Source: JAFTYO01 sp045611785 (lineage in GTDB: Bacteria > Pseudomonadota > Alphaproteobacteria > RF32 > CAG-239). Taken from it: DNA of 64,000 nucleotides. The notes below the pieces were generated by a model that was given only the letters and a program-made list of their open reading frames with translations, was not told where the DNA came from and ran no database searches. The stretch covers positions 1 to 64,000 of the forward strand of contig JAZKXV010000012.1 in assembly GCA_045611785.1 (NCBI GenBank), given 5' to 3'. Made by a program: the position numbers and the translations under genes. Of this stretch, positions 50,118 through 59,603 are shown piece after piece (position 1 is the stretch's first letter; each line of letters opens with the position of its first letter).

Positions 50118-51023
50118 TTAGCTATTAAAGTTTAGACCCCAGTCAGAATAACGTGCCGGATCTTCGCTCCAATTTTCACGAACTTTTACAAACAAGAACA
50201 GGTGGATTTTATCTTCCAACATTTCTTCTAATTCACGTCTGGCAGATTGTCCTATTTTCTTAATCATTGAACCATACTTGCCTAACACAATAACCTTTTG
50301 GCTATCTCTTTCAACATAAATAGTCATTTCTGCCCTTACAGAATTATCCTCTCGTCTTTCCCATAATTCAGGTTCTACCGTAATAGAATATGGCACCTCT
50401 TGTCTTAAATATAAAAACAATTTCTCTCTAACAACTTCTGCTGTTAAAAGTTTAAGTGGCATATCTGAAATTTGATCTTCAGGATAATACCAAGGGCTTT
50501 CAGGTAAATTATCAGCTAAATAAGCATAAAAATCTTCAATATTTTGACCGGTTAAAGCTGACACCATAAAAGTCTGAGTAAAATTTCCGGCATTATTAAT
50601 TTCGGCACTTAGACCTAAAAGCTTTTCTTTTTGAATTAAATCAACCTTATTCAGTACCAAAATTGCCTCAATTTTATTTTTGTTAAGCTTGTGTACAATT
50701 GCTTTTGTTTCATCGTCAAAGCCTTTTTTTGCATCAACTACCAAAACAACAATATCAGCATCATTTGCACCGCTCCAAGCAGATGCAACCATAGCTCTAT
50801 CAAATCTGCGCTTAGGTTTAAATACACCGGGAGTATCTAAAAACACAATTTGTGTATTTTTGTAAATGCCAATTCCTTTAACGATTGTTCTGGTTGTTTG
50901 AGCTTTAGGTGATACAATCGAAACCTTAGAACCGACGAAGTTATTGGTGATGGTTGACTTTCCGGCATTTGGAGCACCGATTAAACTAACAAATCCGGCT
51001 CTGGTTGGCTTATTACTTAACAT
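50118..51023 (-). CDS. era: GTPase Era
   Basis: A 301-residue protein from ATG 51023, with GGAGAA upstream; an earlier in-frame ATG at 51029 is too close to the SD. The G1 motif is GAPNAGKST near residue 14, the effector/G3 region is VFLDTPGVF with G2 KAQTTRT, and G4 is NKVDL. The C-terminal KH domain carries RVRENW-like RNA-binding (KVRENWSEDPARYSDWGLN). Era assists 16S rRNA maturation and 30S assembly. It is the last gene of lepB-rnc-era, overlapping the rnc stop. Confidence 0.94.
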   Translation of the reverse strand: MLSNKPTRAGFVSLIGAPNAGKSTITNNFVGSKVSIVSPKAQTTRTIVKGIGIYKNTQIVFLDTPGVFKPKRRFDRAMVASAWSGANDADIVVLVVDAKKGFDDETKAIVHKLNKNKIEAILVLNKVDLIQKEKLLGLSAEINNAGNFTQTFMVSALTGQNIEDFYAYLADNLPESPWYYPEDQISDMPLKLLTAEVVREKLFLYLRQEVPYSITVEPELWERREDNSVRAEMTIYVERDSQKVIVLGKYGSMIKKIGQSARRELEEMLEDKIHLFLFVKVRENWSEDPARYSDWGLNFNS

Positions 51024-51675
51024 CAGCATTCTCCAAAATTTTAATCATTCTTGAAGCAGCATCTTGTTCAGCAAGTTTTTTATTTTTTCCGCTACCTATA
51101 GCTTCTCCCAAACCTTTTACAAAGACCTTAACAAAAAAGTATGGCTCGTGTTCACTGCCTTCTTTTCTGACAATTTCATATAAAGGGTTGTCTGCTTTAT
51201 GTTTATGTGCCAATTCCTGTAAAAAGGTCTTATTATCGACAATCGGTAATTGATCTGCATTAATCAGATATTTCCAATGCTTATCAACAAACTTAATAGC
51301 TGTTTCAAAATTGCTATCAATACAAATTGCCCCAATAATTGCTTCAGCCACATCGCATAAAACATTTTCATTTAAGCACAAATCTTTTGGCTCTGAATTA
51401 ATATATTGATTAAGTTTTAGTTTCAGCGCCACTTGAGCAACTGTTTCTTTTCTGACAAGACGAGTATGTCTTGGTGATAAATCGCCTTCAGGATCTTTAT
51501 CAAATGTCTTATATAACAAGTGAGCCATAGCCACACCCAAAACTCTGTCCCCGACAAACTCAAGTCTTTCATAATTTTTAGCAACATTTCTTGTTATACT
51601 ACTATGAGTAACAGCTTGTTTTAACAAAGCTTTATTTTTAAAAGTATATCCTAAAATTTGTTCTAATTTATCCAT
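51013..51675 (-). CDS. rnc: Ribonuclease III
   Basis: A 220-residue endonuclease for double-stranded RNA. The catalytic signature YERLEFVGDRVLGVAMA near residue 35 carries the metal-binding Glu and Asp, and DVAEAIIGAICIDSNFETAI is the second acidic cluster. A C-terminal dsRNA-binding domain has HEPYFFVKVFVKGLGEAIGS and KNKKLAEQDAASRMIKIL. It processes rRNA and mRNA. It lies 8 nt after lepB and overlaps era. Confidence 0.94.
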   Translation of the reverse strand: MDKLEQILGYTFKNKALLKQAVTHSSITRNVAKNYERLEFVGDRVLGVAMAHLLYKTFDKDPEGDLSPRHTRLVRKETVAQVALKLKLNQYINSEPKDLCLNENVLCDVAEAIIGAICIDSNFETAIKFVDKHWKYLINADQLPIVDNKTFLQELAHKHKADNPLYEIVRKEGSEHEPYFFVKVFVKGLGEAIGSGKNKKLAEQDAASRMIKILENADVK

Positions 51676-51683
51676 TTTTATCT

Positions 51684-52421
51684 CTAATGCAATGTATCAA
51701 AAATTTTTGACCAACGAACCATCTTAGGCCAAGTCCAAGGTTTATACCAAGCACCTTTATCATTATGTGAAAAGAACAAAAATCTGGCTTTACCGACTAA
51801 ATTTTCAAAAGGTACAAAACCTACACTAACACGGCTATCATCTGATCTGTCTCGATTATCACCCATAACAAAATAATGTCCTTGCGGAATTGTCACCTTG
51901 GTAGTATTATCAACTTGACGTTCATGGTCAGATATTTCTAAAATTCGGTGTTTTACACCATTTGGTAATGTTTCTTCATACTCTGTATAAACTTCAGGAC
52001 GAACAACAAATTCATCTAATTTATAATCGCTAACTTTTTGGCGGTCAACAGGTTTATCGTTTATATATAAAATACCTCTTCTAACTTCTATAGTATCTCC
52101 AGGAAGTCCAACAATACGTTTAATAAAATCAGTCTTATTATCAACAGGGAACTTAAAAACAACAATATCCCCACGTTCAGGTTCTGAAGCCCAAATACGA
52201 CCTTTTATTGGTGCTAAACTTGCCGGAAAAGAATGTTTAGAATATCCGTATGTATACTTTGATACAAACAAATAATCACCAACTTCTAATGTCGGATACA
52301 TAGAACCTGACGGAATTCTAAATGGTTCAAATAGCAAGCTTCTAATGACAACTGCAATCAAAACAGCATAAAACACTGTTTTAATTGTATCACCAATATT
52401 TTCTTTTTTTTCTTCTTTCAT
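51684..52421 (-). CDS. lepB: Signal peptidase I
   Basis: A 245-residue membrane serine protease. A short cytoplasmic stretch is followed by one membrane segment (TVFYAVLIAVVIRSLLF). The catalytic Ser is in RIPSGSMYPTLEVGDYL near residue 38 and the catalytic Lys in DFIKRIVGLPGD. The last box is GHYFVMGDNRDRSDDSR. It cleaves Sec/Tat signal peptides. AGGA lies 6 nt before the ATG. It is the first gene of the lepB-rnc-era unit. Confidence 0.94.
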   Translation of the reverse strand: MKEEKKENIGDTIKTVFYAVLIAVVIRSLLFEPFRIPSGSMYPTLEVGDYLFVSKYTYGYSKHSFPASLAPIKGRIWASEPERGDIVVFKFPVDNKTDFIKRIVGLPGDTIEVRRGILYINDKPVDRQKVSDYKLDEFVVRPEVYTEYEETLPNGVKHRILEISDHERQVDNTTKVTIPQGHYFVMGDNRDRSDDSRVSVGFVPFENLVGKARFLFFSHNDKGAWYKPWTWPKMVRWSKIFDTLH

Positions 52422-52487
52422 TTTCCTACCACATATATTTAGTTTTTCTTCATATTATACTTTTATTTTATGATATCAAGCATTTTA

Positions 52488-54752
52488 TCAGATTTTTTGA
52501 CTGTTTATATTAGCTTTGGTAACACCTGATACATCTTTATATTCCATAAGTTGTTGAACAATGTTCTTAACATCTGATGGAGTATAATCTCTATGGCAAA
52601 AATCCATACGATAAAAATCGGCTTTTATTTGCTTTGCCTCATCTGCAAAACAAATCGGAGAATTATTAAACAACATTAATTGGCAATTTTTTGATATTGA
52701 AACATACTTTTTGCCATTTTTATAAAAGTCAGATACCTCAATATTGCCCTTACAATTTTTACAATCATAATCTCTGACACAACCTGCACTTATAAACAAT
52801 GGAGCATCTTGATACACAATAAAACAACTATTTACAGCAGCTTTTTTACTTAACACTTTAATATTATCCAAAGTATCCTCTATAGCAAAGCACACTCTGT
52901 TTACTCCAAATTCTTGAGCATGCAGTATAGCTTGAGAGTTTAGCATATACACAGATGATGACAGAGAAATATCCACTTTATCAATTGGTAAAGTTGCAAA
53001 CCCCCAATAATTGCCTACTTCCCATTTTTTATATCCCGATTGAATCAACGAATTAATTATAGGTTCAAAAACCCTAGGATTACGACAAACTTCAGGCAAA
53101 GCAATTCTAACCTTATTTTTAGGCAAGTTCTTCAGTTCTGAAACTTTAGTTTTAGGATTAAGCAGATAAACAATTTCTTTAAATTCTGATAAATCAAGTT
53201 CTTGTAAATAAGCCAAATTATCAACCTTAATTATCCAGCCTTGAAAATCATTATTATCTTTAATTTTAATCTCCGGCAAAGTTCCTGTCTTATAAACAGG
53301 CTCTATTTTCGTATACAACAAACGTCTTAGTTCATTGATTTTTGAAACAGGAACAAACAGATTTTGCGGATTATTAACCTTAATAGATTTTAAATTAAAA
53401 GATGTTCCTCCTGTTTTTTCAAAAGCCTGTTTAAATGCTTCTTCAACCTTTGAAACATTTTGAGCCTCTTCAAAAACGCCATCCACAGTTGAGATATAAT
53501 TATCACATTCCGCCAACACCTTAGAAGCACCAACCTCAACCACAACATTAATATCTTGAGTATTTAAAAACTCTTGTGGTTTAGGTTTTTTATATGGATA
53601 TGAACCCTTAACTTCAGTCGATGAAGCCAAATAAACATTCATCCCCTTTTCCAAATTAGGATATTTTTTCGGTAGCTCTATTTGAACGACATCGCCTGCA
53701 TTTCCTTCAAAAACATTCTTTCCGTTTAGCTTAATTACTTGCACAGAAAAACCAAATGGTTTTTCATTTCCTTTTACATCTATTTGCAAACCATCAAAAC
53801 GGCCTATTGTATGATTTAATTTAAGCTCAATACCAAATTTGGATACTCTGTTTATTTTACCAATTAAAAGTCCTCGATGTCCAACAAAATCTCGATCTAT
53901 AATATCTTTTGATTTTCCATTAAAATGAAATTTACACCACGGACGTGAAAATATCTGTTTTATATGTTCTTCTTTTTTATAATCGCGCCCCTTACCATCT
54001 AAAATATGCCTATAATAATCGGTAACAGCAGCAACATAAAGTGCATTCTTTTTACGACCTTCAATTTTTAATGATGTTACAGGCATCTTTAAGACATCTT
54101 CGCATAATGCCATATCTTTCATTGAAAAGAAGTGTTTATTTTGGCCATTTCTTTCAAAACAAGCTCTACAAGGATACAAACATTTACCTCTGTTAGCACT
54201 TCTTGCCATCTCAAGAGCTGAAAACTGACATAATCCGCTATACGAATAACATAACGCCCCATGAATAAAAGCTTCAGTTTCCAATCCCTCAATTGAGGCA
54301 ATTTCTTTAATTTCCGATAATGTCAGCTCTCTTGCCACAACAACCCTTGAAAAGCCCAAACTTTTCAAGAATATTGCACCTTCTTTATTATGAACAGCCA
54401 TTTGTGTGCTAGCGTGTAACTCTAATTCTGGATAAGTTTTTTTGATAATACGAGCCACACCTAAATCTTGTAAAATAACCGCATCAATTTTACATTTTGA
54501 ACAAATATCAAGAGTTTTCAGCAAATCATCAAGTTCACTCTCCTGAACAATCGTATTGATTGCGGCATAAACCTTACGCCCCAAATGATGAGCATATGCC
54601 GTAAACTGATTCAGATTATCTTCATCAAAATTAGTAGCTGTTGCTCGTGCAGAAAACTTTTGCAAACCTAAATAAACAGCATCTGCACCATAATGTAAAG
54701 CAGCATAACCGGCTTCAATATCTCCAGCCGGAGCCAAGAGTTCTTGTTTCAT
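52488..54752 (-). CDS. U32-family peptidase-like protein (23S rRNA hydroxylation type)
   Basis: A 754-residue protein of the U32 family, related to RlhA (YdcP), which is needed for 23S rRNA cytidine hydroxylation in E. coli. The first domain opens MKQELLAPAGDIEAGYAALH and has LQDLGVARIIKKTYPELELH. The U32 signature is EAFIHGALCYSYSGLCQFSA followed by RGKCLYPCRACFE, with four Cys likely to bind an Fe-S cluster. A further Cys-rich part near the end (CVRDYDCKNCKG) resembles the long form of the family. It is cytoplasmic and monocistronic, with AGGAAAAG before the ATG. Confidence 0.85.
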   Translation of the reverse strand: MKQELLAPAGDIEAGYAALHYGADAVYLGLQKFSARATATNFDEDNLNQFTAYAHHLGRKVYAAINTIVQESELDDLLKTLDICSKCKIDAVILQDLGVARIIKKTYPELELHASTQMAVHNKEGAIFLKSLGFSRVVVARELTLSEIKEIASIEGLETEAFIHGALCYSYSGLCQFSALEMARSANRGKCLYPCRACFERNGQNKHFFSMKDMALCEDVLKMPVTSLKIEGRKKNALYVAAVTDYYRHILDGKGRDYKKEEHIKQIFSRPWCKFHFNGKSKDIIDRDFVGHRGLLIGKINRVSKFGIELKLNHTIGRFDGLQIDVKGNEKPFGFSVQVIKLNGKNVFEGNAGDVVQIELPKKYPNLEKGMNVYLASSTEVKGSYPYKKPKPQEFLNTQDINVVVEVGASKVLAECDNYISTVDGVFEEAQNVSKVEEAFKQAFEKTGGTSFNLKSIKVNNPQNLFVPVSKINELRRLLYTKIEPVYKTGTLPEIKIKDNNDFQGWIIKVDNLAYLQELDLSEFKEIVYLLNPKTKVSELKNLPKNKVRIALPEVCRNPRVFEPIINSLIQSGYKKWEVGNYWGFATLPIDKVDISLSSSVYMLNSQAILHAQEFGVNRVCFAIEDTLDNIKVLSKKAAVNSCFIVYQDAPLFISAGCVRDYDCKNCKGNIEVSDFYKNGKKYVSISKNCQLMLFNNSPICFADEAKQIKADFYRMDFCHRDYTPSDVKNIVQQLMEYKDVSGVTKANINSQKI

Positions 54753-54864
54753 ATACTTTTCCTAATTGAGTTTTTATTTTCTTATTCTTGGTATACCATA
54801 TTAATTCAAAAAAGCAAGAACTTAAAACAACGCCTTTATTAACCTTTTGCAAAAATACAGACAT

Positions 54865-54928
54865 AAAAAAACTACCGGCTTTATAAGAAATATCTATACA
54901 GATACTCTTTTTAGCGGGTAGTTTTTTT
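54865..54928 (-). terminator. Terminator of the gene ending at 54936
   Basis: AAAAAACTACC (54865-54875) and GGTAGTTTTTT (54917-54927) pair over 11 bp with a 41-nt AT-rich loop. The A-rich arm is a U-tract on the minus strand. Confidence 0.6.
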
Positions 54929-54935
54929 ATTAGTT

Positions 54936-55844
54936 TTACAAGTACTTCAGGAATCCTTTTCGAATAACCCAAATAATACTTTTCTTAAACAACTTGTAGT
55001 ACTTGACAGCTGATGGTTCAATTGAGCACCATATCTCAAACTCTTTTACCGTCATAGTTTCACTGGCAAACAGAATTTCATAACCTTTATGGCCTAATGT
55101 CTTAGCGCGCTCTCTGAGATTGCTATCTTTGGCAATAATTCTAGGAAGGATATTTTTGGCCTCAGTTATCTGGTTATAATTTTCAACCAAATATTCAAAT
55201 CCTTCATCGGTCTTAAGAATTTCTGACAACAACACTTTCCTATCATAGTCAGAATAGAAAATCAATTTTGACGTAGCAATGTCATACAAACCGTTTTTTG
55301 CCAAATCCAAACTCGAAACTTCTCTAATTAAAAATGATTTTGCCATTTTAGTTTTAGCAAGCTCTGATATAACTGTGTCTTTGTCATATTTATCAAGAGC
55401 CATACGCATCAGCTTATCTGAAGAGACAATGCTTTCAAAAAAGGCTGAGCTTAAGCCCAAATGCTCATGAAGTTCATTTAGCCTTGCTTCAAGATACTCA
55501 TTTTCCTCCCTCTTCTTTTGCTCTACGGCAGACTTTTGCGCATTAATTGCTCTTTGCCTTACCTGAAAAGCTTTTTCAGCACCCAATGCCTTTTTCAACA
55601 CCAACATTTTTGATGAATTGACAAAGTCATTACTGTAAAGAGTGTTATCATAAGGAACAATTGCTTCAATTACATCAAATGCACGAAGACGGTATAACAT
55701 CTCCAACAATTCAACTGTAACCATGTAGCCATCTTTAACCATTTCAACAATGTTGTCTCCGCCATATCCGTGCAAAGAGATAACCTGCTGAATAATGTCC
55801 CATTGCCTAGCTTCCGGAACATACTGTAAGTAATTCTTCTCCAT
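54936..55844 (-). CDS. Soluble helical protein of unknown function
   Basis: A 302-residue mostly helical protein (EMLYRLRAFDVIEAIVPYDN; QKSAVEQKKREENEYLEARL, a coiled coil near residue 110; SSDKLMRMALDKYDKDTVIS). It ends in a basic, hydrophobic tail (FKKSIIWVIRKGFLKYL). I recognise no family. Its codons are richer in G and C than those of its neighbours, and no SD precedes the ATG. The promoter (minus TTGACA/TAAACT at 55902-55874) forms half of a perfect 13-bp inverted repeat shared with the divergent gene at 55973. Its start is only 128 nt from that gene. Confidence 0.6.
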   Translation of the reverse strand: MEKNYLQYVPEARQWDIIQQVISLHGYGGDNIVEMVKDGYMVTVELLEMLYRLRAFDVIEAIVPYDNTLYSNDFVNSSKMLVLKKALGAEKAFQVRQRAINAQKSAVEQKKREENEYLEARLNELHEHLGLSSAFFESIVSSDKLMRMALDKYDKDTVISELAKTKMAKSFLIREVSSLDLAKNGLYDIATSKLIFYSDYDRKVLLSEILKTDEGFEYLVENYNQITEAKNILPRIIAKDSNLRERAKTLGHKGYEILFASETMTVKEFEIWCSIEPSAVKYYKLFKKSIIWVIRKGFLKYL

Positions 55845-55873
55845 AATCTGTGTAATAATTTGATTTATGACTT

Positions 55874-55902
55874 AGTTTAGCAATATCTCAAATATTTGTC
55901 AA
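55874..55902 (-). promoter_or_regulatory. Promoter of the minus-strand unknown gene (54936-55844)
   Basis: On the minus strand TTGACA (55902-55897), a 17-nt spacer and TAAACT (55879-55874), 30 nt before the ATG at 55844. Confidence 0.65.
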
Positions 55903-55923
55903 GTTTAATATTGACAAATATTT
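55890..55923. promoter_or_regulatory. 13-bp perfect inverted repeat spanning two divergent promoters
   Basis: AAATATTTGTCAA (55890-55902) and TTGACAAATATTT (55911-55923) are perfect inverted copies with an 8-nt spacer. Each arm contains the TTGACA of one of the two divergent promoters. Confidence 0.7.
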
Positions 55924-55939
55924 TTTCACAAACTATACT
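55911..55939 (+). promoter_or_regulatory. Promoter of the plus-strand unknown gene (55973)
   Basis: TTGACA (55911-55916), a 17-nt spacer and TATACT (55934-55939), 34 nt before the ATG at 55973. Confidence 0.65.
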
Positions 55940-55972
55940 TTGAATACAATTCATATTTTAATAGCAACTATT

Positions 55973-56347
55973 ATGAAAAACGGACAGAAAACAATCAACG
56001 GCGTTGACATGACTTTGTTTGACAGTGTTGTCATTATGTATCTTACACAAACCAATTGTATCAAAGGCGACATTCCGGAAATTACCAAGTTTTTTTACCC
56101 CATGCCTGTTCCTATTGTGCTTGCGGTAAAATACAACAACGGAATACCTCGCTACTCTTTGTACCAGATGGAAGCAGATACATTCAATCATCTCGGTGAT
56201 GGCGACAAAATTTCAACAAAAGACGATGGTACCATCTATCTTTTGGAAACTGTAACTAATGAAAATAACGTTCAAGAAACAAAAGTTTACATGCTAGAGC
56301 TCGATCATGAAGCTTACTATGTAAAATATGAGCTTATTTTCCTTTAA
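55973..56347 (+). CDS. Small protein of unknown function
   Basis: I place the start at ATG 55973 (the longer frame begins with TTG inside the promoter). The 124-residue protein is beta-rich (VVIMYLTQTNCIKGDIPEIT; VPIVLAVKYNNGIPRYSLYQ; TIYLLETVTNENNVQETKVY). I recognise no family. It has no SD and codons richer in G/C than neighbours such as DUF502. It overlaps the DUF502 gene end by 14 nt on the other strand. It shares a promoter region with the divergent helical gene, so the pair may be regulated together. Confidence 0.6.
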   Translation: MKNGQKTINGVDMTLFDSVVIMYLTQTNCIKGDIPEITKFFYPMPVPIVLAVKYNNGIPRYSLYQMEADTFNHLGDGDKISTKDDGTIYLLETVTNENNVQETKVYMLELDHEAYYVKYELIFL

Positions 56348-57032
56348 CCTCAAAAACGCCTTTCAAGGCGTTTTTATTTTTTGCCATTTCCGGAGTAACA
56401 ATTCCACAAGAAATAACAAACTTTAATCCGTCTTCTACAGTCATATCCATTTTTACAACATCTTTTTCAGGTACGAAAAGCAAAAATCCCGATGTCGGAT
56501 TGGGTGTTGTTGGCACAAACACATTAAGCATATTATCTTCCAATTTTTGAGCCGCCTCACCTTGTGTTTTAGCACTTACAAAACCTATTACCCACACACC
56601 TTTACGTGGATATTCTAACAAAACCACCTGATTAAATGATTGTTTTTTATCTGAGAAAAAGGTTTCAAACACTTGCTTCAGCAAAGAGTAAACACTGGAT
56701 ATAAATGGCATTTTTGAAACAATAAATTCACCCAAGCCGACAAAAAATCTTCCCAAATAACCTGTTGTAAACATACCAATAACAATCAGTCCGACAAGCA
56801 GTAAAACAAGTCCTATCCCTGGAATATTAAACGGAAAATATTGGCTTAATTTAATTTCAGGGGCAATCAATGCTCCAACAGAGTTATCAATAAACAATAT
56901 TAATTTATACGCCATATAAAATGTTATAGTCACAGGGGCAGTCACCAATATACCTGTAAACAAATAAGCCTTCATACTGCTAAATATACGAGAAATTAAG
57001 CTATCTTTTTCCTGTGTCTTATTACCTTTCAT
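56334..57032 (-). CDS. DUF502 membrane protein
   Basis: A 232-residue protein of the DUF502 family, with two membrane segments (AYLFTGILVTAPVTITFYMAYKLI and FNIPGIGLVLLLVGLIVIGMF). It has PFISSVYSLLKQVFETFFSD, SFNQVVLLEYPRKGVWVIGF and VFVPTTPNPTSGFLLFVPE; the last two are family hallmarks. The function is not established. GAGGTG precedes the ATG. recJ's stop codon directly abuts this start codon with no gap, so the two are translationally coupled. Confidence 0.88.
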   Translation of the reverse strand: MKGNKTQEKDSLISRIFSSMKAYLFTGILVTAPVTITFYMAYKLILFIDNSVGALIAPEIKLSQYFPFNIPGIGLVLLLVGLIVIGMFTTGYLGRFFVGLGEFIVSKMPFISSVYSLLKQVFETFFSDKKQSFNQVVLLEYPRKGVWVIGFVSAKTQGEAAQKLEDNMLNVFVPTTPNPTSGFLLFVPEKDVVKMDMTVEDGLKFVISCGIVTPEMAKNKNALKGVFEVKGK

Positions 57033-58796
57033 TTAACACCTCATTATATCTTCAACAATAAATTTTAAAGTAGATCTTCCCTGCCACTCATCTTTCTTTA
57101 ATACACCTACTACATTAAATTTTTCGCCTTTAGAATTATACAAAGCCGCACCCATTTGTGTATCAGCCACTTTAAAAGCTATAGCATTTAATTTCTCTTT
57201 CATATCTGAGACAAGCAAAAATTTAACATGTCCGCTTCCGATAGTTACCGGATTCTGAATAAAAACATCTTCAATCATAATTTTCGGTTCAGGATTTGAT
57301 GCTCCATAAGGCTCTAACTGTTGTAAACACTCAGCCAGTTGCTGATTTGCTCCCGACAAACTAACAACAGCATCAACTGTTAAAATAGGTACATTTTTTT
57401 CTTTGCCCAACGCATTTTGTACATAGTTTCCAACAAAATGCTTAAATTCTTCCAATTTATCTTCATTTAATGAAAAGCCTGCAGCCATGGTATGTCCACC
57501 GCCTTTGGTTAAAATACCTTTTTCTTTAGCCGATATAATCAAAGCGCCTAAATCTAACCCTGTCACTGACCTTGCTGAGCCTTTTACCTCATCATTTTCT
57601 ATAGACATAACAAATGATGGAATATTATATCTTTCTTTTAATTTACCGGCAACAATACCTATAACCCCTTGATGCCAATCATTCCTGGCAACAAAAGCAA
57701 TCGGATATTCTTGCGTTTTACTCTCTAATATTTCTATTGCCTGCATCAAAACATAGGCTTCTATTTCCTTACGATTGTTATTATAGTCGTTTAATTCTTG
57801 AGCTAATTTTTTTGCTTCTTCCATACTTGTAGTACAAAGCAAATTATTTCCTATTGACGGATTACCGACCCTACCTCCGGCATTTATTCTGGGTCCTAAA
57901 ACATAACCTAAATGATACGCATTTGGCGCTTGGTCTATTTTTGCAATATCGCACAAAGATCTTATACCTATATTTTGCCTTAATGACATAATTTTCAGGC
58001 CTTGTTTAACATATGCTCTATTTAAACCTATTAACGGAACAACATCACAAACCGTACCTAAAGCCACCAAATCTAACAAAGATAATAAATCTGGCGCCGG
58101 ATAATTGTTATAATATCCCATCATTTTAAGCTCTCTGTTTATTGCCACGACAGTCATAAAAACGACACCAACAGCAGCCATATATTTTAAATACGGATAA
58201 TCATTTTCTTCGTCTAACCTTTTCGGATTCACAACAGCCAAAACTTTCGGTAAACGCACTTCTGCTTCATGGTGGTCTAAAACAATAACCTCAAATCCTT
58301 TTAATGTTGCATTATCTAAAACTTCAAAGGCAGATGTTCCACAATCTGTTGTAACAACAAGCTTAATATCTTTTAACGCAAAATCATCAAAAGCTTGATA
58401 ACTTGGACCATATCCCTCCTCTCTATCAGGAATATGCACATCTACTTTCAGATTAAAAAATTCTAAAAACTTTCTTAATACCGAGCTTGATGTTGCTCCA
58501 TCAACATCATAATCGCCTATAATACCTACTTTTTCCTTATTAACAACTGCCATAGCCAAACGTTTTGCAGCAACATCCATATCTCTAAGACAAGACGGAT
58601 TAGGCATTAAAGTCTGCAATTTAGGGTTTAAAAACAAGTCCACGCCTTCAGCGGTAACACCTCTTGAAGATAACACTTTTGCTACAACATACGAAATTCC
58701 CGTTTGTTGCATAATAGCTTGAGCAATATGATCATCTTTGCATACAATATTCCACTGATAACCATTCACCGAAATTTTATTATTTTTTTCTATCAT
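57033..58796 (-). CDS. recJ: Single-stranded-DNA-specific exonuclease RecJ
   Basis: A 587-residue DHH-family exonuclease acting in recombination and mismatch repair. The DHH motifs are VGIIGDYDVDGATSSSVLRK near residue 93, LVVTTDCGTSAFE, VIVLDHHEAE (the D-H-H), and GPRINAGGRVGNPSIGNNLL. The C-terminal OB domain is present, with FVARNDWHQGVIGIVAGKLK and KGGGHTMAAGFS. The length is normal. No clear SD precedes ATG 58796. It is the first gene of the recJ-DUF502 pair. Confidence 0.93.
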   Translation of the reverse strand: MIEKNNKISVNGYQWNIVCKDDHIAQAIMQQTGISYVVAKVLSSRGVTAEGVDLFLNPKLQTLMPNPSCLRDMDVAAKRLAMAVVNKEKVGIIGDYDVDGATSSSVLRKFLEFFNLKVDVHIPDREEGYGPSYQAFDDFALKDIKLVVTTDCGTSAFEVLDNATLKGFEVIVLDHHEAEVRLPKVLAVVNPKRLDEENDYPYLKYMAAVGVVFMTVVAINRELKMMGYYNNYPAPDLLSLLDLVALGTVCDVVPLIGLNRAYVKQGLKIMSLRQNIGIRSLCDIAKIDQAPNAYHLGYVLGPRINAGGRVGNPSIGNNLLCTTSMEEAKKLAQELNDYNNNRKEIEAYVLMQAIEILESKTQEYPIAFVARNDWHQGVIGIVAGKLKERYNIPSFVMSIENDEVKGSARSVTGLDLGALIISAKEKGILTKGGGHTMAAGFSLNEDKLEEFKHFVGNYVQNALGKEKNVPILTVDAVVSLSGANQQLAECLQQLEPYGASNPEPKIMIEDVFIQNPVTIGSGHVKFLLVSDMKEKLNAIAFKVADTQMGAALYNSKGEKFNVVGVLKKDEWQGRSTLKFIVEDIMRC

Positions 58797-58952
58797 ATTT
58801 AATTTTTTTTATTTTTTTACCATTTAGTAAAAAATACAATATTAATATTATAGATACAAGTATAAAAAGCATTCATTAACTTTATATTTTATATTGAAAC
58901 ATATATTAAAAAATATTACTGTTAATTGATACCATATTATAGGAGAAAAGCC

Positions 58953-59405
58953 ATGTTGAAAATGTTAAATTTGTTTGCCGTAGCACTCATACTGTTCGGT
59001 TGTAATCAAAAAAATGATAATTTATCAAAATTAGTCATAAATACCACAAAAGGAGAAGTGGTATATTATGTTGAATCTGCCATAACTAAAGAAGAAAAAA
59101 CTCAAGGTCTTATGAACCGCAAAGAGTTGAGAGCAGATTCCGGTATGATCTTTGACATTAGCCCTGATGAAGGAATTGCTATATGGATGAAAGACACATA
59201 CATTCCTTTAGATGTTTTATTTGTAAATCCTGAAGGTAAAATTGTTTGGATTTATCAAAATGCCGAACCATTATCAACCAATTTAGTAAGACCACTCATT
59301 AAAGAACCTATCTCAGCAGTTGTTGAATTAAATGGTGGTGATGTTCAAAAACATAATATAAAAATTGGCGATACAATAAAACACAAATTAATAAAAAAGA
59401 AATAA
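58953..59405 (+). CDS. DUF192 lipoprotein
   Basis: I choose ATG 58953 (AGGAGA 7 nt upstream) over an upstream ATG without an SD. The 150-residue protein has the lipobox ALILFGC. The DUF192 core follows: YVESAITKEEKTQGLMNRKE, SGMIFDISPDEGIAIWMKDT, and PLDVLFVNPEGKIVWIYQNA with AVVELNGG near the end. DUF192 proteins are periplasmic or surface proteins of unknown biochemistry. A terminator follows at 59427. Confidence 0.88.
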   Translation: MLKMLNLFAVALILFGCNQKNDNLSKLVINTTKGEVVYYVESAITKEEKTQGLMNRKELRADSGMIFDISPDEGIAIWMKDTYIPLDVLFVNPEGKIVWIYQNAEPLSTNLVRPLIKEPISAVVELNGGDVQKHNIKIGDTIKHKLIKKK

Positions 59406-59426
59406 CAAACATTTTATATATCTTCT

Positions 59427-59456
59427 AAAGGCTCTCTTTCTGAGAGCCTTTATTTT
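59427..59456 (+). terminator. Terminator of the DUF192 gene
   Basis: AAAGGCTCTC (59427-59436) and GAGAGCCTTT (59442-59451) form a 10-bp stem followed by a T-rich run. Confidence 0.8.
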
Positions 59457-59545
59457 ATATTATACTTTTAAGCAAGCATATAAATAAAATACTTATTATA
59501 AACCGTGTAAAATTAAGTTTGTTTAGCACTGCTCAAGTAAAGCGC

Positions 59546-59578
59546 AAAAAAATATACCCTCAAAAATTTGAGGGTATA
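59546..59578 (-). terminator. Terminator of the exported-protein gene ending at 59604
   Basis: TATACCCTCAAA (59553-59564) and TTTGAGGGTATA (59567-59578) pair over 12 bp. The A-run at 59546-59552 is a U-tract on the minus strand. Confidence 0.8.
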
Positions 59579-59603
59579 GAAATTGTATAGAACAAGATAT
59601 TAA

